Of a stretch of 64,000 bases of DNA, positions 33,032 to 43,040 are shown in pieces. Under the pieces are notes generated by a model. It saw nothing but the letters and a program-made list of their open reading frames with translations, ran no database searches and had not been told where the DNA came from. Source of the DNA: Halobiforma lacisalsi AJ5 (GTDB taxonomy: Archaea; Halobacteriota; Halobacteria; Halobacteriales; Natrialbaceae); the NCBI RefSeq assembly GCF_000226975.2, contig NZ_CP019285.1:248001-312000 (forward strand). Direction: 5' to 3'. Every line of letters starts with the position of its first letter. Position 1 is the stretch's first letter. The position numbers and the translations under genes were made by a program.

Positions 33032-34441
33032 TCAGTACTTCGGATCCGCGCCGGTCGTCTCGTAGACCGCGTCCATCAGTTCGTCGCGGCGTTCCTGCCA
33101 GGCCTCGAGTTCGTCCGGGCTCGAGGGGTAGTCCTCGTAGTGGGCAAGCAGGTCGTCGGCGCGGCGTTTCGTTTGATAGAGGTTCCAGATCGTTCCCCAG
33201 TGGCCGCGGCTCTTGAGCAGGGCCTCGAGTTTGAGCTTCATGCCGATGTCCGTACTACCCGAATAGAGCGCCTCGGCGAGCTTGTCGCCCGGCATCGCCG
33301 CGAGCAGCCCCATCAGGTCGTCGACGTCGACGGCCGTCGAGAGGATGTTGTAGACGTCCAGGGCGGCGTAGCGGGCCCCGAAGTGATCCATCACGAGCTC
33401 GTTGTACTCCCAGAACGTCTCCTCGCTGAAGTCGCCGGTCTCGAGGCCCTCGATCGCCTGTTCGGCGGCGTACTTGCCGGCGTAGGCCGCGCCGGCGATG
33501 CCCCCGCCGGTGGTGGGGTTGACGTGGCCAGCGGCGTCGCCGACGGCCATGTAGCCGGGGTGGACCGCCGAGTCGTACGGGCGGCGCGTCGGGAGGGCAG
33601 CGCCGAGTTTGTCCTCGACGTCGGCCCCGTCGAACTCCTCGCGAGTCTCGAGGTCCCGCTTGAGGTCGTCGACGAGTTTCATGGGCTCTTCGGTCATCTG
33701 GAAGCCCAGCCCGGCGTTGATCTCGGTCTCGGTCCGCGGGAAGTACCAGAGGTAGCCGGCCGCACGCTCGGTCGGCTTGAACACGAGGGCGTCGGACCAC
33801 TCGACGGGCTCGTCGACGCGGACGATCTCGCGGTAGGCCGAACAGAAGTGGGTGTAGTCGACGTTGGTGTCGAACGTCGACGCCGAGAAGTCGACCTCGT
33901 CCTGCAGGACCGACAGCGAGCCCGCGGCGTCGATGACGACGTCGGCCTCGTAGCTGACCGGTTCGCCGGCGTGTATCCCTTCGACGCCGGTGACCCGACC
34001 CGTTTCGCCCTCCTGGACGACCGTCTGGACGACAGTGTCGTAATGCAGTTCCGCGCCCGCTTCACGCGCGCCCTCGATGATGCGCTTGCCGTACTCCCAG
34101 CGGTCGATGACCGCGAGTTCGCCGGGAACCGGAATCTCGAGGACGGTGTCCTCCTGGGGGATCTCGAAGCGGCCGTGGTCGACCTCCGTGTTGGTGATCG
34201 CGGGCTCGAGTTTCGACTTGGGGATCGACTCGGGGAAGTCACTCGCGCCCTTCAGGGCGTCCCCGCAGGCGATGTGGCCCGCCTCCTCCTCGCTTTTGCG
34301 CTCGAGGATCACTACGTCGTACCCTTCCCGTGCGACCGTCGCTGCGGCGTAACACCCTGCTGTGCCGGCGCCGACGACGACGACGTCCGGGGAGTGCGTC
34401 CGTGTCGCCGTATCGGCGGCCGACTGATCCTGCGTACTCAT
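33032..34441 (-). CDS. Geranylgeranyl reductase family flavoprotein
   Basis: 469 residues. The FAD motif VVVVGAGTAGCYAAATVARE lies at residues 20-39, followed by the family marker HIACGDALKG near residue 58 and GYMAVGDAAGHVNPTTGGGI near residue 310. These enzymes reduce double bonds in isoprenoid chains of archaeal membrane lipids or menaquinone side chains. YLWYFPRTETEINAGLG is the conserved Y/W-containing substrate loop. The long C-terminal helical part is normal for archaeal members. Confidence 0.92.
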   Translation of the reverse strand: MSTQDQSAADTATRTHSPDVVVVGAGTAGCYAAATVAREGYDVVILERKSEEEAGHIACGDALKGASDFPESIPKSKLEPAITNTEVDHGRFEIPQEDTVLEIPVPGELAVIDRWEYGKRIIEGAREAGAELHYDTVVQTVVQEGETGRVTGVEGIHAGEPVSYEADVVIDAAGSLSVLQDEVDFSASTFDTNVDYTHFCSAYREIVRVDEPVEWSDALVFKPTERAAGYLWYFPRTETEINAGLGFQMTEEPMKLVDDLKRDLETREEFDGADVEDKLGAALPTRRPYDSAVHPGYMAVGDAAGHVNPTTGGGIAGAAYAGKYAAEQAIEGLETGDFSEETFWEYNELVMDHFGARYAALDVYNILSTAVDVDDLMGLLAAMPGDKLAEALYSGSTDIGMKLKLEALLKSRGHWGTIWNLYQTKRRADDLLAHYEDYPSSPDELEAWQERRDELMDAVYETTGADPKY

Positions 34442-34546
34442 ACCAACAGCCTTGATATCCCGGCAAGAAAACGTTTTATGGTCGATGTGTCCGCGCTTGC
34501 CCGTCGGAATCCGACGAACCGTTCCGACGTGATTCGGTGATCGACC

Positions 34547-36295
34547 CTAGAAGGGGTAGTGAATCGCCTGCGAGGCGACGATCACCCACGTGACCAGGAG
34601 GGCGTTCAGGAACGCACCGGTCCAGCTCCGTCCGGTCCGGTGGAAACAGTACGTCGACACCACTGCGACGACCGGCAGCAACGCCACGAACTGGAAGGCG
34701 ATGATCGTCTGCAACGCGGTGATCGGGACGGCGAGCGCACCCGTCGCGAACAGGACGCCGTACTGGATCACGAGCAGAACGACGAACCCGCCCGTGAGCG
34801 CAAGGGCGTTGGTCGCCATGGCCCACGGGAGCGAGTCGGTCGTCTCGGCGGTCCGCAGGCGACCGTGGAGCAGCACCTCGAGCGCGACGAAGAACGCAAA
34901 CAGGGCGGGCAGGTACGTGAGGAAGATCCGCACGTGGAGATCGGACATGAGCTTCACGCCGAACACCCAGACACGGAAGTCGGTCATGAACACCGCGTCG
35001 ACGACCCACAGCAGGACGTAGAGCCCGCCGACGGCACCGGCGGCGATCGCGAGCGACCGACCGATCGTCCCGAGGCCCTCACCGACATCGAGTCCGTAGC
35101 GCTCGTCGGTCAGCGAACGGCCGCTGCCGCGGTGCCACAGTCCGAACAGGGCGGCGATGACGACGACGTTCGCGAGCGCCCACAAAACGATCCCGTTCGT
35201 CTCGCTCTGTGGCGTCACGGCCGTCACCGGTACCGCCTCGCTGCCCAGGAGCATCGCCGGATAGTAGAGGACGACCGGAACGAGTGCCGTGAGAACGGCC
35301 GCGACGTACCAGCCGCGGTTCCGTTCGGCGATCGGTTCCGGGAGCGTCCGGGTCGCTCCCTCGAGCGGGCCGGTTCGCGAGAGCGCCTCGACCGCGGGGA
35401 ACAGGAACAGTACGCCGCCGAGCAACGCGAGCGCCGTACCGAGTTCCTTCCAGTACCAGAGCTGACCGTCGGGATCCTCGTTTCCTTCGAGCGTCTCGAC
35501 CGTCCAGTCGACGGTCTCCGCGACGGCCGTCGGAGAGTGATGTGCGCCGGGATGGGTCGTGGCCGGCATCGAGAGGTATCGTGCCGTCCCGTCGTCGATA
35601 GCCCCGTAGACCTGGCCTTCCTCGACGGCTTCGTCCGTGCCGAAGACCGACTGGAGCTTCTCGCTTTCCGGCGTCGTCGGCGCGGTCTCGCTCTCCCACA
35701 TCAGCCAGTGGAACTCGTCGTACTCGGTGAACACGACGCCGAGGTTCCGCGGGAACGTCTCGTCACCCTCGGGTGCACCGGCGGTTCCCGTCGCGGAGCC
35801 GACGAGCGCGACGGACTCGTAGCTGTCCGGATGCTCCGCGGCGGCCGACACCGCCGCCCAGCCGCCCATCGAGTGGCCCTCGAGGCCGATGTTCTCCTCG
35901 TCGACCAGTTCGTGGTTGGCGAGGTACTCGAGCGCCGGCGGACCGCCCCAGCCGTGGGCGTGAGCCGGCGGGTCGGAGTAGCCGTGGCCCGGTTGATCGA
36001 TCGCCAGGACGACGTGGCCCGCACGGGCGTACTCGATCGCGAAACTCGATTGAGTCTCCTTCGAGTTGATGTAGCCGTGGATCGCGAGGACGCCCGGTGC
36101 CGGATCGTCCGCAGTGACCCCGTCGGGTACGTAGAGGTAGCCATCTATCGTTCCACCATCTGCTGTCTCGACGTCGACCTGTTGCACGTCGACGTCGCCG
36201 CCTGTCGTCTGTCCCCAGTACGCCAGCGCGCTCCCCCCAAACACCAACAGGAGCGCGACTGCGACGACCGCGACGTGTTTCCGATTGATGTTCAT
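34547..36295 (-). CDS. Alpha/beta hydrolase fused to a multi-helix membrane domain
   Basis: 582 residues. A signal-anchor helix at about 8-28 is followed by an extracytoplasmic alpha/beta hydrolase: GVLAIHGYINSKETQ (oxyanion region), GLEGHSMGGWAAVSAA with nucleophile Ser in GHSMGG near residue 142, and a His-rich TTHPGAHHSP near residue 250 that may include the catalytic His. From about residue 285 to the end at least seven hydrophobic helices follow. The second half resembles membrane regions of hydrolase fusions in Firmicutes-type proteins. Substrate unknown; acting on lipids or peptides at the outer membrane surface is a guess. Confidence 0.85.
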   Translation of the reverse strand: MNINRKHVAVVAVALLLVFGGSALAYWGQTTGGDVDVQQVDVETADGGTIDGYLYVPDGVTADDPAPGVLAIHGYINSKETQSSFAIEYARAGHVVLAIDQPGHGYSDPPAHAHGWGGPPALEYLANHELVDEENIGLEGHSMGGWAAVSAAAEHPDSYESVALVGSATGTAGAPEGDETFPRNLGVVFTEYDEFHWLMWESETAPTTPESEKLQSVFGTDEAVEEGQVYGAIDDGTARYLSMPATTHPGAHHSPTAVAETVDWTVETLEGNEDPDGQLWYWKELGTALALLGGVLFLFPAVEALSRTGPLEGATRTLPEPIAERNRGWYVAAVLTALVPVVLYYPAMLLGSEAVPVTAVTPQSETNGIVLWALANVVVIAALFGLWHRGSGRSLTDERYGLDVGEGLGTIGRSLAIAAGAVGGLYVLLWVVDAVFMTDFRVWVFGVKLMSDLHVRIFLTYLPALFAFFVALEVLLHGRLRTAETTDSLPWAMATNALALTGGFVVLLVIQYGVLFATGALAVPITALQTIIAFQFVALLPVVAVVSTYCFHRTGRSWTGAFLNALLVTWVIVASQAIHYPF

Positions 36296-36449
36296 CCGCT
36301 GGCGAGTTACTAACGTTCATAATTAAAGTTCGTGGAACGGGTATAGCGTCGTTCAATGTTTACTAGTGGTCAGTGAGCATGAGTAAACAACCGAACCGGT
36401 TCGCTGACCATCGTTTCGTCGTCTACCCAGCAACAGATTCGTAATAAAG

Positions 36450-36457
36450 AATTTTAG
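36450..36457 (+). promoter_or_regulatory. TATA element for the ferredoxin gene
   Basis: AATTTTAG is centred about 28 bases before the ATG at 36481, consistent with leaderless transcription. Confidence 0.45.
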
Positions 36458-36480
36458 TGGGGTCGGCCGTACCGACGGTC

Positions 36481-36816
36481 ATGACCGAATACACCGTCGA
36501 GTTCGTCGGGACGGGTGAGACGATCACCTGTTCGGACAAGGAGACGATCCTCAGCAGGTGCCTCGAGGAGGGGATCGCACAGGAGTACTCCTGCCGAGTC
36601 GGGATGTGTCTGGCCTGTTCGGCCGAGATCGTCGAGGGAGAGGTGACCCAGCCCGCGGCCCGCGGTCTGACCGAGGAGGAGGCCGAGGAGTACGCGCTGA
36701 CCTGTATGGCCCGGCCCCAGTCCGACCTGAAACTCGACCGCGGGAAGTACCCGCCGAGCATCGAGAGCGAGATCGACGCCGAGGGCGCGGAGGGCCACGC
36801 CGCGGCCGACGACTGA
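36481..36816 (+). CDS. 2Fe-2S ferredoxin
   Basis: 111 residues. The plant-type cluster ligands are CRVGMCLAC (C-x4-C-x2-C, about residues 38-46) with the fourth Cys in YALTCMARP near residue 80. A LTEEEAEEY helix separates the parts. It is shorter than the classic halophilic ferredoxin, lacking the acidic N-terminal insertion. The start at 36481 begins MTEYTVEFVGTG. It should carry electrons for an unidentified oxidoreductase. The 109-bp foldback element begins at the last base of its stop codon. Confidence 0.93.
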   Translation: MTEYTVEFVGTGETITCSDKETILSRCLEEGIAQEYSCRVGMCLACSAEIVEGEVTQPAARGLTEEEAEEYALTCMARPQSDLKLDRGKYPPSIESEIDAEGAEGHAAADD

Positions 36817-36924
36817 TACTGCCGGACAGAACTGTATAAAGCCGGTCGCAGATGTGCGGCCGTTCCACATCGGAACGGCCGCGAACTCGCGACCGACTTC
36901 GTATTGACTTCTGTCCGGTAGTAT
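36816..36924. repeat. 109-bp foldback (MITE-like) element
   Basis: ATACTGCCGGACAGAA (36816-36831) and TTCTGTCCGGTAGTAT (36909-36924) are inverted with 15 of 16 matches. Inside, GGTCGC pairs with GCGACC, and the centre GCGGCCGTTCC-acatc-GGAACGGCCGC (36856-36882) is an 11-base perfect stem. Almost the whole element folds on itself. It encodes nothing, which fits a miniature inverted-repeat element, or alternatively a large terminator hairpin for the ferredoxin gene. Confidence 0.72.
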
Positions 36925-37118
36925 GGGACGGGTTCCAGTCCATCAGTTCCGGCACGACCGCGACCCGGGCGGCGGTTTCGCCGGGAAATCGGTACAGCAA
37001 TCCGTCCGATTGGTTCTTTTCGTTCGTCGCGACCTCCCTCGAGCGACCGCTCGCCGGTCGTGCATCGCCCGTACACGGCCACGACACCGCGTTGACCGCC
37101 GGTGCCATACGGGCACGT
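36925..37118. other. Spacer upstream of the DUF3179 gene
   Basis: About 190 bases after the foldback element. GATTGGTTCTTTTCG around 37008-37022 is the most AT-rich part but lies too far (about 100 bases) from the ATG at 37119 to be an obvious leaderless promoter. Nothing else is seen. Confidence 0.35.
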
Positions 37119-38264
37119 ATGACACGACGTTCGCGGCGAAGCGTCCTCGCGCTCGCGGCGGTCGGCCTCGCCGGCTGTCTCGGCGGCTCCGGCCCCGGCC
37201 GGTCGGGCCCATACGACGAGGGCGAAGGCGGGGCCGAGGCCGCCCCTGACGGGATGACCGCCTCGCCGGACGAGGCCGCGCTCGAGGCGTCCTCGGTTCC
37301 GACGGCGGACGAGCAGTTACCCGTCGAGTACTCCCTCGAGGCGCTGCGCGAGGCGACGGTCAGGGAAGTCGTCCCCCGCGACGGGATTCCGTCGATCGAC
37401 GACCCCGCGTTCGAACCGGTCGACGAGAGCGTCGATCGGCTCCCCGACGACCCCGTCTTCGGCGTCGTCAGGAACGGCGAGGCGAAGGCCTATCCCCAGT
37501 CGGTCCTCGTCCACCACGAGATCGTCAACGACGAGATCGGCGGGGAGCCGGTCGCCGTCACGTACTGTCCGTTGACCGGGACCGCGATGGGGTTCGAGCG
37601 CGGCGACGTCGAGTTCGGCGTCTCCGGCCACCTGCTCAACAGCAACCTCGTCATGTACGATCGGGACGGGGAGAGCTACTGGCCCCAGATGCTCGCGACG
37701 GCGATGGAAGGGCCGCTCGAGGCTGCCTCGCTCGTCGAGTTTCCCGTCCGCTGGACGACGTGGGAACGCTGGACCGAGGCCTACCCCGACTCGGTCGTGC
37801 TCGCGAGCGACCAGGACTACATCCGCGATTACGGGAACGATCCCTACGGCGCGTACAATCCGCCGAGCGGCTACTACGCCGAGGACACTGACTGGACGTT
37901 CGCCCCGCTGACCGCCGACGACCGCTACCCGCCCAAACGGCCGTTCCTCTGCAGTCGGTCCGACGACGGCCCGCTGGCGATCTCGCTCGAGGCCCTCCGG
38001 GAGGAGGGCGTCTACGGGATCGGCGGCGATGGGCGCGACGACTACCTCGCGACCTACGATCCGACGTTCGACGTCGGCCACCTCTACCGCGTCGAAGACG
38101 CGACGGAGTACGGCTACGACGCCGACGCCGGGGCCGTTATCGATCCGAACGGCGAACGACGGGATCCCGCCGACCTCCCGCTCGAGTCGGTCTACGCCTA
38201 CGACGCGATGTGGTTCGCCTGGGCAGGGTTCTATCCGTCGACGAGCGTCCACACGCATGACTGA
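37119..38264 (+). CDS. DUF3179 domain lipoprotein with Tat signal
   Basis: 381 residues. TRRSRRSVLALAAVGLAGC is a twin-arginine signal with a lipobox at about Cys20, so it is exported and lipid-anchored. From about residue 70 the DUF3179 domain reads REVVPRDGIPSIDDPAFEPV, GEAKAYPQSVLVHHEIVNDE, VTYCPLTGTAMGFERG and FGVSGHLLNSNLVMYDRDGES. The Cys in TYCPLTG and the HHE residues are the conserved features; the biochemical function of this domain is unknown. Its end overlaps the next membrane-protein gene by eight bases, so the two are coupled. Confidence 0.88.
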   Translation: MTRRSRRSVLALAAVGLAGCLGGSGPGRSGPYDEGEGGAEAAPDGMTASPDEAALEASSVPTADEQLPVEYSLEALREATVREVVPRDGIPSIDDPAFEPVDESVDRLPDDPVFGVVRNGEAKAYPQSVLVHHEIVNDEIGGEPVAVTYCPLTGTAMGFERGDVEFGVSGHLLNSNLVMYDRDGESYWPQMLATAMEGPLEAASLVEFPVRWTTWERWTEAYPDSVVLASDQDYIRDYGNDPYGAYNPPSGYYAEDTDWTFAPLTADDRYPPKRPFLCSRSDDGPLAISLEALREEGVYGIGGDGRDDYLATYDPTFDVGHLYRVEDATEYGYDADAGAVIDPNGERRDPADLPLESVYAYDAMWFAWAGFYPSTSVHTHD

Positions 38265-38922
38265 CCTCCGCTCGCGGGCGGGGACGACCGTCGACGCCTG
38301 CCGGTTCGCTCTGGCCCGTCGGGACGCCCGCGCCGTCGCGGCCGTCGTCGGGGCCGGCTACCTGCTGGCGTACCTGTGGGTGACCGACCTGCTGGCGATC
38401 CGGGCCGACGCCGGCACCGGCTGGCTGCTCGTCGACGACCCGCTCGCCCGCGCGCTCGAGCGTCGCGGCCCGATCTCCTTCGAGCCGGTCGCGCTGCTCG
38501 AGTTCGGCTACGGGACGGTGCTGGTCTCGCCGATCGACGTCGCGATCGGCGCGGCGCTTTCGGGGCTGGTGGGGCTCAACCTCGCGCTCGCCTCCCTCGC
38601 GGTCGTTCGGCCGGCGGCCTGCGGGATCGACAGGAGCGCCGGCGGAGCGAAGAAAGGTGCCGGCGCCGGCCTCGCAGCGGCCGTCCCCGCCCTGCTCTCG
38701 GGGTCGGTCTGTTGTGCGCCCGCGATCGCCCTCGCGCTCGGCCTTCAGGTGAGCGGCGCGCTCCTGGCGACGTTGCCGTGGCTGTTGCCGATCGGTACGG
38801 TCCTGTTGGTCGGCAGTCTCGACTATCTCGCGGGAAAGATCGACGTCGCTCCCGCGGCGACCCGGGAATCCGTCGCTGAGCGGTCGGACTCGAGGGGGAT
38901 AGATGACGCCAATCGTCGGTAA
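38257..38922 (+). CDS. Integral membrane protein with a Cys-Cys motif, unknown function
   Basis: 221 residues with about five hydrophobic segments. A conspicuous vicinal pair, GSVCCAPAIALALG, lies near residue 150 at the start of a helix, a position seen in some metal or thiol transport proteins. The ATG lies inside the last codons of the DUF3179 gene, giving translational coupling. Together they may form an exported module of unknown chemistry, perhaps metal related. No family name is assigned with confidence. Confidence 0.75.
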   Translation: MTDLRSRAGTTVDACRFALARRDARAVAAVVGAGYLLAYLWVTDLLAIRADAGTGWLLVDDPLARALERRGPISFEPVALLEFGYGTVLVSPIDVAIGAALSGLVGLNLALASLAVVRPAACGIDRSAGGAKKGAGAGLAAAVPALLSGSVCCAPAIALALGLQVSGALLATLPWLLPIGTVLLVGSLDYLAGKIDVAPAATRESVAERSDSRGIDDANRR

Positions 38923-38967
38923 CGAGTCGCGAACGACGGCTCGAGGACGGGGCCGTCGCGTGGAGAA

Positions 38968-40170
38968 TCAGTCGACGAAGTCGATGTCGTCGGTGCCAGC
39001 GCCGCCGGCACCCGCGGCGCCGGCGCCTCCCATCTCCGGCTGGACCGACTCCCCGTCGGGCTGGCCGTAGATCTGGGGCGACTGGACGCCCGTGACGACG
39101 ATCATCGTGCGCATGCTGCCCTCGAGGGTTTCGTCGATCGAGGTCCCCCAGATGATACGCGCATCGGGGTCGATCCGGTCGTAGATCTCCTCGACGACGC
39201 CTTCGGCCTCCTCGATGGACATGTCGTTGCCGCCGGTGACGTTGACCAGCGCGGAGTTCGCGCCGGAGATGTCGACGTCGAGCAGCGGCGATCGGAGGGC
39301 GGTCTTCACGGAGTCCTCGGCCTTGGCCTCGGAGTCGGCCTCGCCCAGCCCGATCATGGCGACGCCGCCCCGTTCCATGACGGTGCGGACGTCGGCGAAG
39401 TCGAGGTTCACGAGCCCCGGCTTCGTGATGAGTTCGGTGATGCCCTTCACCGAGCGCATCAGGACCTCGTCGCTGACCTTGAACGCCTGGCGGACGGGCA
39501 GTTTGCCGACCGAGTCCAGCAGGCGGTCGTTGGGCACGACGATCACGGTGTCGGAGACGTCGCGCAGCCGCTCGAGGCCGGCTTCGGCGTTGGTACGGCG
39601 GACCTCACCCTCGGCGGTGAAAGGCGTCGTGACGATCGCGATCGTCAGCGCGCCGGCCTCGCGGGCAGCCTTCGCGACGACGGGCGCGGACCCGGTCCCG
39701 GTGCCGCCGCCGAGTCCGGCCGTGACGAAGACCATGTCGGAGCCGTCGATGGCGTCGTAGATGTCGCCCTGGCTCTCGAGGGCGGCCTCCTCGCCGACCT
39801 GTGGCAGGGACCCGGCGCCGCGGCCGCCGGTCTTCTCCTCGCCCATCAGGATCTTGGTGTCGGCCTCGATCTCCACGAGGTGCTGAACGTCGGTGTTGGC
39901 GGCGACGAGTTTCGCGCCGTGAATGCCCTCCTCGTGCATCCGGTTGATCGTGTTCCCGCCGGCGCCGCCGCAGCCGACGACCGTGATGTCAGTCTGGAGG
40001 TCCTCGAGAACGTCCTGGAGTTCGTCGTCGGTCATCGTTCCGGTCTCCCGACCCTGGCTCTCGTCGGCCGACGACGAGTCGCCCTCCTGCGATGCGTCGG
40101 CAGGGGGATCGGCCTGTCCGCCCTCCCCCTCCTCGGCCTCGTCGATGGCGTCGTCGATGAGTGAGTCCAT
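38968..40170 (-). CDS. ftsZ1: Cell division protein FtsZ1
   Basis: 400 residues. After an acidic N-terminal tail (about 55 residues, [15 protein letters not shown]), the GTPase domain has [11 protein letters not shown] near residues 64-74, tubulin signature GGGTGTG at 154-160 and the T7 synergy loop NLDFAD at 255-260. The C-terminus ends in a Gly/Ala-rich linker and IDFVD. The N-terminal form matches haloarchaeal FtsZ1 rather than FtsZ2. FtsZ1 polymerises into the mid-cell ring. It is followed on the same strand order by dtdA upstream. Confidence 0.95.
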   Translation of the reverse strand: MDSLIDDAIDEAEEGEGGQADPPADASQEGDSSSADESQGRETGTMTDDELQDVLEDLQTDITVVGCGGAGGNTINRMHEEGIHGAKLVAANTDVQHLVEIEADTKILMGEEKTGGRGAGSLPQVGEEAALESQGDIYDAIDGSDMVFVTAGLGGGTGTGSAPVVAKAAREAGALTIAIVTTPFTAEGEVRRTNAEAGLERLRDVSDTVIVVPNDRLLDSVGKLPVRQAFKVSDEVLMRSVKGITELITKPGLVNLDFADVRTVMERGGVAMIGLGEADSEAKAEDSVKTALRSPLLDVDISGANSALVNVTGGNDMSIEEAEGVVEEIYDRIDPDARIIWGTSIDETLEGSMRTMIVVTGVQSPQIYGQPDGESVQPEMGGAGAAGAGGAGTDDIDFVD

Positions 40171-40325
40171 TCTTGGGACCTTCTAAAGTATGGAGCATAA
40201 TTACCTTTCCCCTACACGTCGGACGTCCGTCAGACAATTTACTATCTCGTTACCTGTCCACGGCTAGATATCCTGGTGAAACCGCTCGTAATGCGGTAAG
40301 CCGGTATTACTGTTACTCCTGTTAT

Positions 40326-41678
40326 CTATTCGATCCGGAACCGATCGGTCTGGCGGCTCCGAACGGTTTCGGGAGTGATACGTTCGCCGTCGACGGTGAC
40401 CGCCTCGCCGTTCGCGAGCGCGCCGAACTTCGGCCCCTCCGGGACGCCGGCCTCGGCAGCCAGTTCCGGGTCGAAGGAGGTCCGCTCGGCGACGACGGCC
40501 TCGTCGGTGATCTCGACGCTGTCGTACTTCGCCTCGAGGATCGTGGCCAGTTCCTCGACGATCGCGTCGCGGCGGTTCTCGCCGTCGCCCGCGTCGTCGG
40601 CCGGAACGGCGACCCGGGATCCCACGCGACTCCCGCCGTTTTCGGTCGCGAAGGCGACGGCGTGGGCGGCGACGGCCTCCCGCACCCGGTCGGGATCGAT
40701 CCCTTCCGCGGCGTCGACGAGGTCGCCGGGCAGGTCGACGACGGCGACCGACTCGGTGACCTGCTTCCCGAACCGGACCCCATCGTCGACCGGCCCCAGT
40801 CGCGATTCGACCGCGTCGACCACCTCGAGCGGCCGGTCCTCGACCTCGCGGAGCCAGGTCTCGCTGACGATGCGGTAGCCCAGGTCCGCGATCGTCTCCT
40901 CGAGGACGGGCCACTCGCCGTCGATCAGCGCCAGGTCGGCGTCGCTGGCTTCGAAGGCGGCCGCGAGGACGTCGCGGTTGGCGTCCGTGTCCGGATGGCC
41001 CAGGGTCTCGAGGGCCCACTCGGAGGCGACGTGACCGACGGCCCACGGCGTCTCCCTGACGATCCGCTCGAACCGGGGGACGTAGTGGTTGCCGCCGAAG
41101 CCGACGACCCCTTCCGCACGGTGGGGCGAGACGCCGCGCAACTCGAGGATCGCGCGGGCGACGGCCGCGGCTCCCGCTGGGTCGTCCCACTGCTCGTCGT
41201 CGCTGCCCAGTTCGGCGAACAGCGAGGGACAGCCCACGTCGGTCGGCCCGTGATGAGTACACTCCATGCCGACCTCGTACCCATCGGGGGCGTGCTCGTC
41301 GAACGCCTCGAGCAGGCGGGCGAGTGCGTTCGGCGCTGCCGCGGCGACCGCGCGGTCCTCGCCGCCGAACTCGGCCGGGCCGAAGTTCCCGGTGAAGTGG
41401 CCGGTCAACAGCGGCCCCGTGTCCCCCGAGTGACGCGAGGCGAAGACGAGCAGATCGGGGTCGCAGTCGAAGGCCTCGACGGGGCGTTCGAGCTCGAGGT
41501 GAAACTCCTCGAACGAACGCAGTTCGGCCCCTTCGGCGCGGTAGTAGTCGCCGCCGCCCTGGGCATCGGGCCGGGTCTCGTCCTCACGGACCTCCCAGTC
41601 CGCGAGGTCCCGCAGGTGGTCGCAGATGTGAACCGACGCGCGGTCGGCGCGGCTCTCGACGATCGCCAGCTCGCTCAT
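40326..41678 (-). CDS. dtdA: D-aminoacyl-tRNA deacylase, archaeal type
   Basis: 450 residues. The N-terminal half matches archaeal DtdA (DTD2-type): LLVFASRHSGDTGPLLTGHF near residue 76, YEVGMECTHHGPTDVGCPS near residue 134, and VVGFGGNHYVPRF near residue 190. The C-terminal half from about residue 285 is an extension found in haloarchaeal forms. It hydrolyses D-amino acids from mischarged tRNA. It lies upstream of ftsZ1 on the same strand with about 155 bases between. Confidence 0.92.
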   Translation of the reverse strand: MSELAIVESRADRASVHICDHLRDLADWEVREDETRPDAQGGGDYYRAEGAELRSFEEFHLELERPVEAFDCDPDLLVFASRHSGDTGPLLTGHFTGNFGPAEFGGEDRAVAAAAPNALARLLEAFDEHAPDGYEVGMECTHHGPTDVGCPSLFAELGSDDEQWDDPAGAAAVARAILELRGVSPHRAEGVVGFGGNHYVPRFERIVRETPWAVGHVASEWALETLGHPDTDANRDVLAAAFEASDADLALIDGEWPVLEETIADLGYRIVSETWLREVEDRPLEVVDAVESRLGPVDDGVRFGKQVTESVAVVDLPGDLVDAAEGIDPDRVREAVAAHAVAFATENGGSRVGSRVAVPADDAGDGENRRDAIVEELATILEAKYDSVEITDEAVVAERTSFDPELAAEAGVPEGPKFGALANGEAVTVDGERITPETVRSRQTDRFRIE

Positions 41679-42662
41679 ACTCGTCGTCGGGGGCCGGGCC
41701 CCGTTAAGTCGCCCGCTTCCGTCGACACCGCCCCCTTCACGTTGCGAAAGCCACCCACGCCTTTTCGTGAGTGTGTGTAGTCAACAATGGGCACGAAACC
41801 AGACCGAATGACCGACACGGACCGAGGCGACCCGCCCGACGAAGGGGGGCACGTTGGTGAGGGGAACGGCGCGCTAACAGACGTAACGATCGACGTTCGC
41901 GACGTAACCACAGTCGTCGACGACTACGCGGCCGCGTTGCTCGACGCCGGCGGCCGCGTCGCTACCTGGAACGAGGCCGCGGGACGGATCACGGGGTACG
42001 ACGAGGACGAGATCGTCGGCACCCACTATCGGGTCCTGTTCCCCGACGGGGACCGGGAGGCGCGCCAACCGGAACGGCTCCTCGAGCGCGCGCGGACGGA
42101 GGGGCGAGCCGAAGACGTCGGCTGGCGCATCCGGAGCGACGGGGGCCGGTTCTGGGCCAGGGAAGTGCTCGTCCCGATCGGGGACGGCGATTTCGGAGTC
42201 GACGCGCTCGAGGGCGAAGACGGAAGCGAGGCGAACGAGGGTGACGAAGGTGACGAAGACGAGGACGAGAAAGAGAAGCCCGATAACGAGGCCGACGAGG
42301 GCGACGGAAACGGAGGGGAAGATCCCCCAGAGAACGGTGGGATACTGGGGTACGGCTGGTTCGTCCACGACCGAACCGACGACCACGAACGCCAGCAGGA
42401 ACTGCGCGCCGAGAAGGCCTTCACCGAGAGCGTACTCGACGCCCAGCCAGACATCCTCTACGCCTGCGACGTAGACGGGCAACTCAGGGACTGGAACGAC
42501 CGCTTCGAGGACGTCACCGGCTACGACGCCGACGAACTGTCCGGAGCGGAGCCAGTGACGTTCGTCGCGCCCGGCGACCGGATGCGGATCAGGGCGGCGA
42601 TCGAACGCGTCCTCGAGGAGGGCGACCGGGTTACAGCGGAGGGACACCTCCTGACGGACGAC

Positions 42663-42710
42663 GGCGAGCGGATCCCCTACGAGTTCAACAGCGCCCGGAT
42701 CACCGACGAC
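42663..42710. repeat. 48-bp direct repeat, copy 1 (PAS2)
   Basis: Identical over 48 bases to 43041-43088, 378 bases (126 codons) away in the same reading frame. It encodes the end of a PAS domain (GERIPYEFNSARITDD). Confidence 0.85.
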
Positions 42711-43040
42711 CAGGGTACCGTACTCGGTTGTACCGGCGTCGGTCGGGACGTCAGCGAGCGGAACGCTCGCGAGCGGGAGCTACGGGAGGAGCAAGCGTTC
42801 CTCGAGAGCGTCTTCGCGGCCCAGCCGGACATCGTCTACGCGTTCGACGCGACCCGGGATTACATCCGATGGAACGACCGCGTTCCGGAGGTGACGGGCT
42901 ACTCCGAGGCGGAACTGGCCGAGATGGACCCCCTCGAGTTCGTCGCCCCGGAGGACCGGGAACGGATCGACGCGGCGATCGAACGCGTCCTCGAGGAGGC
43001 GGAACACGTCACCGCGGAGGCCGACCTGCTGACGAACGCC

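Noticed and set aside
41919..42370. Possible second gene coded by the acidic insert region of the PAS gene
   Set aside because: The Glu/Asp/Gly-rich stretch is in frame between two PAS domains, so it is an inter-domain linker and not a separate gene.
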